From assembly GCA_003554535.1 (NCBI GenBank), contig PWGT01000023.1:1-9752 (forward strand): a stretch of DNA of 9,752 nucleotides, read 5' to 3'. Shown piece after piece: positions 6,921 through 9,752 of the stretch. How positions within the stretch are numbered: position 1 is the first letter of the stretch; every line of letters starts with the position of its first letter. A program made the position numbers and the translations under genes. Below the pieces are notes generated by a model. That model saw only the letters and a program-made list of their open reading frames with translations. It was not told where the DNA came from and searched no databases. Origin of the DNA: Syntrophomonadaceae bacterium (lineage in GTDB: Bacteria; Bacillota_D; Dethiobacteria; DTU022; PWGO01).

Positions 6921-8090
6921 CTAACTGGACAGCATTTCCAATAAAGCATCTATGCGAACTTTTAGATGGCCTTCATCAGAAGGAGAATAGTCTGATTCAA
7001 GGTGTAGATAAGGAATTTCTTCTGAGCGGGCTAATTGCTCTATATAATGAGCTTCAATATTATAGGTATGACATGCCTGCCAGGTAAGATCTATAATTCC
7101 GTGGATGGCAAAATCATCAATTAGCTGCTTAAGAAGCTCAATTCTGTAATTATTGGGGCTCATGCAAGAACAGGGGATTTTTAGGTATTCCCTGGCTATA
7201 GATTCCAGAGGGTCCGTAGCATCCAGATCAGGCCTAATTTCCAGGGTTTTATAAGAACTACAATTTTCCATAGCTACCACGTTGCCGCCAGACTCCTCCA
7301 CTAGACGAATTACTTTTTCGGTACCAATTCCCACGGGGCATCCGGTTAACAATATTCTCGGACGATGCTGCTCAAATTCCAAGTTAACGTGTTCATAGCA
7401 TTTTTTATATTCTTGCATGATATACTCATAAAGATTATGCAAAGCGTTGGTGCTTTCGCCCTTCTCTCCTAAAAAGTTAGTAGATACATTTATAGAAAGA
7501 AGGCCCGTTCCGTTAATAACAGGCGGGTTAGCCGTGTTTAAATAACATATATTTTTCATCAACTGCTTTTCTTCATTAACTAACTTGATAGCCTGCCGCA
7601 GCTTATCATCAGTTATGCTTACTTGTAAATTATCTTCTAGGTATCTTTTTAATTTTCGCACTTCTTGAACCCACAAATGTAGATTTGATTCATCTGTAAT
7701 GTCAAAAAGGTTAGGCAGATGCATAACGTGAACAGGTTTCAGTTCTTGCATAAGCTCAAACATTTTCTTCTTGCCATCACAAGTTGTTTCTCCAATAATT
7801 ATGTCAGAACTAGAAAAAAATGGACAGGTATCAGTAATAGCATAGCCGTAAGAAGATTTAATGAGAGGGCATAAATTGCTGGGAAGTCTTTTTTCAGCAG
7901 CACCTATGGTGTCATTGCTGGTACCGCAAAGACTTACCGGTATAGCGCCGGCAGCAATCACTAACTCTTTGGGGCAATATGTGCAATATATACCTACTAC
8001 AGGCCGACCTTTTTCCTTACCATTAAACAAACTTCCTAAAGCTTGCTTTTTGGCTTCATCAAAAAAACCTTCCATGTTAGATAAAACCAC
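6921..8090 (-). CDS. Double-cubane-cluster protein, 2-hydroxyacyl-CoA dehydratase (HgdB/YjiM) family
   Basis: 389 residues, full length for the YjiM/DCCP branch of the 2-hydroxyacyl-CoA dehydratase superfamily. Family landmarks in order: GIYCTYCPKE (C36, C39), NLCPLIKSSYG (C74), DTCPFF (C89), GETTCDGKKKM (C104), TGCPVG (C251), CSCMSPN (C307, C309) and QACHTYN (C340). These cysteines are the expected iron-sulfur ligands. Characterised DCCP from Carboxydothermus holds a [8Fe-9S] double cubane and reduces small molecules with electrons from an ATP-driven activator of the HgdC type. No activator gene is in this window. The start is GTG at 8090, with a G7 tract 10 nt upstream; an internal ATG at 8075 has no good ribosome site. 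It has its own strong promoter. True substrate unknown; a dehydratase role is less likely because no partner subunit adjoins. Confidence 0.9.
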   Translation of the reverse strand: MVLSNMEGFFDEAKKQALGSLFNGKEKGRPVVGIYCTYCPKELVIAAGAIPVSLCGTSNDTIGAAEKRLPSNLCPLIKSSYGYAITDTCPFFSSSDIIIGETTCDGKKKMFELMQELKPVHVMHLPNLFDITDESNLHLWVQEVRKLKRYLEDNLQVSITDDKLRQAIKLVNEEKQLMKNICYLNTANPPVINGTGLLSINVSTNFLGEKGESTNALHNLYEYIMQEYKKCYEHVNLEFEQHRPRILLTGCPVGIGTEKVIRLVEESGGNVVAMENCSSYKTLEIRPDLDATDPLESIAREYLKIPCSCMSPNNYRIELLKQLIDDFAIHGIIDLTWQACHTYNIEAHYIEQLARSEEIPYLHLESDYSPSDEGHLKVRIDALLEMLSS

Positions 8091-8145
8091 TAAACAGACG
8101 CCCCCCCAATTAGTTTGCTAATTAACTAGCATTAACCTGAGAGTG

Positions 8146-8174
8146 ATTATAGCAAAGCTATTAAACACTGTGAA
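8146..8174 (-). promoter_or_regulatory. Promoter of the double-cubane protein gene
   Basis: Minus strand: TTCACA (8174-8169), 17-bp spacer, TATAAT (8151-8146) with extended TGC. It matches consensus closely and gives a leader of roughly 50 nt. The leader contains AATTAG-CAAA-CTAATT, a small hairpin just before the G7 ribosome-site tract. Confidence 0.75.
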
Positions 8175-8189
8175 ATTAATAATATTAAT
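8175..8189. promoter_or_regulatory. AT-rich palindrome abutting the -35 box
   Basis: ATTAATA-N-TATTAAT, perfect around one base, directly upstream of the -35 of the preceding promoter. The position fits an activator or repressor half-site pair. A/T-only palindromes also arise by chance in such DNA. Confidence 0.4.
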
Positions 8190-8342
8190 AGTTGGAGCGC
8201 CTGTTATTATAAAAAACCATCAGTTAGATTACATTAATTTATCCATCTTTGATTAGGCAATGCACCAAAAACAGCTACATTATTAGTAACTAACAAGATA
8301 ACCATAAAAAAAGGGGAGGCAACTTAGCTAAGCATAGCTTTT

Positions 8343-8552
8343 CTATTCTTTTACTAAGAGCACATTCACAGCCTTAACTACAGTCTTGACCTGGTCACCT
8401 TCTTTAACATTAAGATTATTTAGTGATTCTAAAGTCATAACTGAGCTAACTTGATTGTTACCCCCAATATCTACTGTAACCTGGCTCATAACATTTCCCT
8501 TTTTAATTTCTGTTACGGTTCCCTCGATTTGGTTTAAAGCTCCATATTCCAT
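8343..8552 (-). CDS. Molybdenum-pterin/molybdate-binding protein, single TOBE (Mop) domain
   Basis: 69 residues, the size of Clostridium-type Mop (molbindin). The single TOBE domain has NQIEGTVTEIKKGNVMSQV near the N-terminus, then VDIGG, MTLESLNNL and LNVKEGDQVKTVVKAVNVLL. Proteins of this family bind molybdate/tungstate oxyanions or pterin-bound molybdenum as oligomers in the cytoplasm. The start at 8552 follows GGGAGG (8562-8567) by 9 nt; an in-frame ATG at 8609 would add 19 residues unlike the family. Neighbours are a YedF-like protein before and a double-cubane Fe-S protein after, about 200-250 bases away on each side. No molybdate transporter is in the window. Confidence 0.9.
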   Translation of the reverse strand: MEYGALNQIEGTVTEIKKGNVMSQVTVDIGGNNQVSSVMTLESLNNLNVKEGDQVKTVVKAVNVLLVKE

Positions 8553-8611
8553 ATGTAGACACCTCCCTTTTGTTAATTTTATTAGATTGCTCTCAAATTC
8601 TTTTAACACCC

Positions 8612-8628
8612 GGACAAGTATTATGTCC
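8612..8628. repeat. Small inverted repeat in the mop leader
   Basis: GGACA (8612-8616) and TGTCC (8624-8628) around 7 nt, lying about 60-76 bases before the mop start. It includes one of the two ATGTCCTTA copies described separately. No convincing promoter was found here, so its role is open. Confidence 0.35.
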
Positions 8629-8655
8629 TTAAAATTAATTTAAACTTAATCAAGA

Positions 8656-8692
8656 ACTAAATTAACTTATGAGTGTAGCAAGTCAGTTTAGT
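8656..8692 (-). terminator. Possible weak terminator between the YedF-like and mop genes
   Basis: ACTAAA plus TTAACTT-type sequence at 8656-8668 pairs with the complementary stretch ending at 8692. The result is about 13 positions with one mismatch and one G-T pair around an 11-nt loop. The stem is AT-rich and has only a poor T-run after it, so it could equally be an attenuator or nothing. Confidence 0.25.
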
Positions 8693-8749
8693 CTTCATAT
8701 ATTTATTATGCTCTACAATCATTAACTAAGTCATATGTCCTTAGTAAAT

Positions 8750-9109
8750 TTACACCGTTATAACCTTGGCGCTTTCAGTAAGATGTTCAACTACATCGTA
8801 CATATTGGTTACCTCCCCTATTTTTAAGGAATCATTCAACTGGTAGTAATCCAGGCAAGTACCGCATGCAAGTAGTTCCACTCCATTTTTCTGTAGAGAT
8901 TTTAAATCATCTATCACTTCGGAGCCTTCGGTGCATAACTTAACCCCGGAATTCATAAACAATATAGTTTGTGGCAAATCATCTACATTAGCCAGGGAGT
9001 AAATAAATTTTCCCATAAGCAGATGGCTTAACTCGTCTGCACCCTCTCCTAGCTTGTCAGAAGTAATAAAAAGAACCGCTGTATCAGAATTATTTGTCGC
9101 ACCAGTCAA
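8750..9109 (-). CDS. yedF: DsrE-like protein, C-terminal half of YedF-type selenium metabolism protein
   Basis: 119 residues matching the DsrE-fold half of YedF (sulfurtransferase-like selenium metabolism protein). VLFITSDKLGEGADEL (about 12-27), LPQTILFMNSGVKL (45-58), LLACGTCLDYY with C82 and C85 (79-89) and GEVTNMYDVV near the end are family landmarks. Usual YedF has about 200 residues with an N-terminal TusA-like domain (CPxP motif). None is present here, and no remnant was found upstream, where the promoter lies. The TTG start at 9109 has AAGGAGG 9 nt upstream; an upstream in-frame TTG at 9163 has no ribosome site and would add a basic, unrelated stretch. A role in handling reactive sulfur or selenium is known only loosely for the family. 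An extra Cys (C59) is near the NSG loop. Confidence 0.85.
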   Translation of the reverse strand: MTGATNNSDTAVLFITSDKLGEGADELSHLLMGKFIYSLANVDDLPQTILFMNSGVKLCTEGSEVIDDLKSLQKNGVELLACGTCLDYYQLNDSLKIGEVTNMYDVVEHLTESAKVITV

Positions 9110-9118
9110 GTTTTTGAG

Positions 9119-9125
9119 CCTCCTT
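9119..9125 (-). promoter_or_regulatory. Ribosome binding site deciding the DsrE-like start
   Basis: AAGGAGG on the minus strand, 9 nt before TTG at 9109. This consensus site settles the start inside a longer open frame. Confidence 0.75.
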
Positions 9126-9144
9126 CTTCTATTTTGGTAAAGCC

Positions 9145-9174
9145 AATATAACTTAACTAACAAACTTATTCCAA
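9145..9174 (-). promoter_or_regulatory. Promoter of the DsrE-like gene
   Basis: Minus strand: TTGGAA (9174-9169), 18-bp spacer, TATATT (9150-9145). The leader is about 30 nt and contains the AAGGAGG site. The -35 box is part of the palindrome at 9164-9185. Confidence 0.55.
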
Positions 9175-9185
9175 TTGGAATAAGT
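9164..9185. promoter_or_regulatory. Perfect 22-bp palindrome, probable operator
   Basis: Half-site ACTTATTCCAA followed immediately by its exact reverse complement, with no spacer. Without a loop it is a poor RNA hairpin and a good dimer-binding site. It covers the -35 of the DsrE-like gene, which suggests repression, or activation from an overlapping site. The regulator is not in view. Confidence 0.6.
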
Positions 9186-9271
9186 AATTAAAACAATTAC
9201 CCTTATTATTTTTCTTAATAACAACGAAAAACCTATTGTTGCAGCTTCCATCACTTGACAGGAGTGACAGT

Positions 9272-9303
9272 GTGAAAGTGGGGACTTGTGGCAGTGGGGA
9301 CGG
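9272..9303 (+). repeat. 16-bp tandem duplication at the left end of copy B
   Basis: GTGAAAGTGGGGACTT is followed by GTGGCAGTGGGGACGG, two adjacent versions of the element's left terminus. It could be a replication slip or one element end inserted next to another. Confidence 0.6.
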
Positions 9304-9641
9304 AGCAATTTTTTCACATCCCTCAGTCAGCACGAACTCATCCTTGCTCCCTTTCTCGAAACTTCCTATCTTTACAGTACAGCATATCTATGCGATCTAT
9401 TTTTTTATTCCTCACGATGAATGAACGATAAATCTTTACCCTGCGCTCCACATGTCTAGTATTTCATATAGCAAAATATAGCAGAATCATTAAGTAAACT
9501 ACCCCGGAGCCCAAGTTTCTTTTCCCACACTCCCGCCGCCGGGACAATCCTTTTAGAGTCAGTTTTCACCTCATAGGAAAACCGTTTTTGCAACCAGCTG
9601 GAATAATTTGGTGGGACAAGGGACCTGTCCCTCTGTCCCTA
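9272..9641 (+). repeat. Interspersed ~370-bp element, copy B
   Basis: Second long copy of the element at 3739-4109, same orientation, diverged but collinear (roughly three-quarters identical by eye). It lacks the 12-bp tandem units of copy A and has a duplicated left end. The right end carries GTGGGACAAGGGACCTGTCC with an inner AGGGAC-CT-GTCCCT hairpin (9619-9632) and ends in CTGTCCC. Immediately beyond it lies the cut GNAT reading frame, which marks the element boundary. On the minus strand both copies share a stretch reading roughly S-G-(A/V)-V-Y-L-M-I-L, faintly like the start of IS200/Y1-type transposases, but with stops and frame breaks. A transposase remnant is only a guess. Confidence 0.8.
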
Positions 9642-9752
9642 CGGATAATAATTGGGGTGGCCAAGGACAAATACCAATTCTACGCCTGATTCAGTTAGCA
9701 TACTCAAACCTTCCGCAATAAGCTTCCCACCAACACCTTGTCTCTGTGCATC
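9639..9752 (-). pseudogene. GNAT-family acetyltransferase, truncated at the element junction (5' end beyond window)
   Basis: On the minus strand 37 codons are open from the window edge to TAG at 9641-9639. They show the acetyl-CoA pyrophosphate loop QRQGVGG, then KLIAEGLSML, VELVFVLG and HPNYYP. In YhbS-like acetyltransferases HPxYYP is normally followed by (R/K)FGF and another 30 or more residues. Here the frame stops exactly where the GGGAC element begins, and no RFGF-like continuation was found on the far side (below 9272). The gene therefore looks cut, with its 3' part deleted or lost. A short but working enzyme is unlikely. The N-terminal part is outside the window. Confidence 0.75.

Noticed and set aside
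8298..8342. Possible terminator after mop (T-run on the minus strand with an AGCTA/TAGCT stem)
   Set aside because: The stem is only 5 bp and separated from the T8 run by more than ten bases, unlike a functional intrinsic terminator.
8091..8342. Riboswitch (such as a molybdenum-cofactor type) in the double-cubane leader
   Set aside because: The promoter at 8146-8174 leaves only about 50 nt of leader, too short for a known aptamer, and no aptamer pattern was seen.
9287..9640. Coding remnant of an IS200/RAYT transposase on the minus strand of the long repeats
   Set aside because: Only a few residues look similar, stops interrupt every frame in both copies, and no catalytic Tyr or HUH motif is visible.

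Overview
The window reads like a low-to-mid GC anaerobic Firmicute of the class Clostridia, perhaps Peptococcaceae-like. Three things point there: strong Shine-Dalgarno sites with several TTG/GTG starts, a double-cubane-cluster/2-hydroxyacyl-CoA dehydratase family protein next to a YedF-type selenium/sulfur protein, and many dispersed GGGAC/GTCCC-rich repeats. No rRNA, tRNA or CRISPR array was seen. The genus is not fixed by the sequence.

Left part (23-3259, + strand, GC-balanced): a tight operon of an AMP-forming acyl-CoA synthetase followed by the two ATPase subunits of a branched-chain amino acid/carboxylate ABC importer (LivG, LivF). Genes overlap or nearly touch. The permease and binding-protein genes are not in view and may lie upstream. 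The arrangement suggests uptake of an organic acid coupled to CoA activation.

Middle (3260-4180, no long gene): a short GGGAC-type repeat remnant, a 42-codon single-membrane-segment small ORF followed by two terminator-like hairpins, then a ~370-bp interspersed element ending in a strong hairpin. The translational GTPase gene typA (bipA) follows at 4181-5986, with a short hairpin repeat just behind it.

Right part (6083-9752, - strand, clearly more AT-rich): a toxin-antitoxin pair (AbrB/MazE-like antitoxin overlapping a Doc/Fic-fold toxin by 4 nt) behind a good promoter with a palindromic operator. Then, in transcriptional order, come a stand-alone DsrE/YedF-like protein, a 69-aa molybdopterin/molybdate-binding Mop (TOBE) protein and a YjiM/DCCP-type iron-sulfur protein. 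The first and third have recognisable promoters, each next to or overlapping a perfect palindrome. This trio suggests sulfur/selenium, molybdenum and low-potential Fe-S chemistry, but a shared pathway is inference.

At the right edge a second copy of the ~370-bp element, in the same orientation as the first, abuts a GNAT acetyltransferase reading frame that stops at the junction. This looks like a gene cut by the element. The two direct copies bracket a 5.2-kb segment carrying typA, the toxin-antitoxin pair and the trio.
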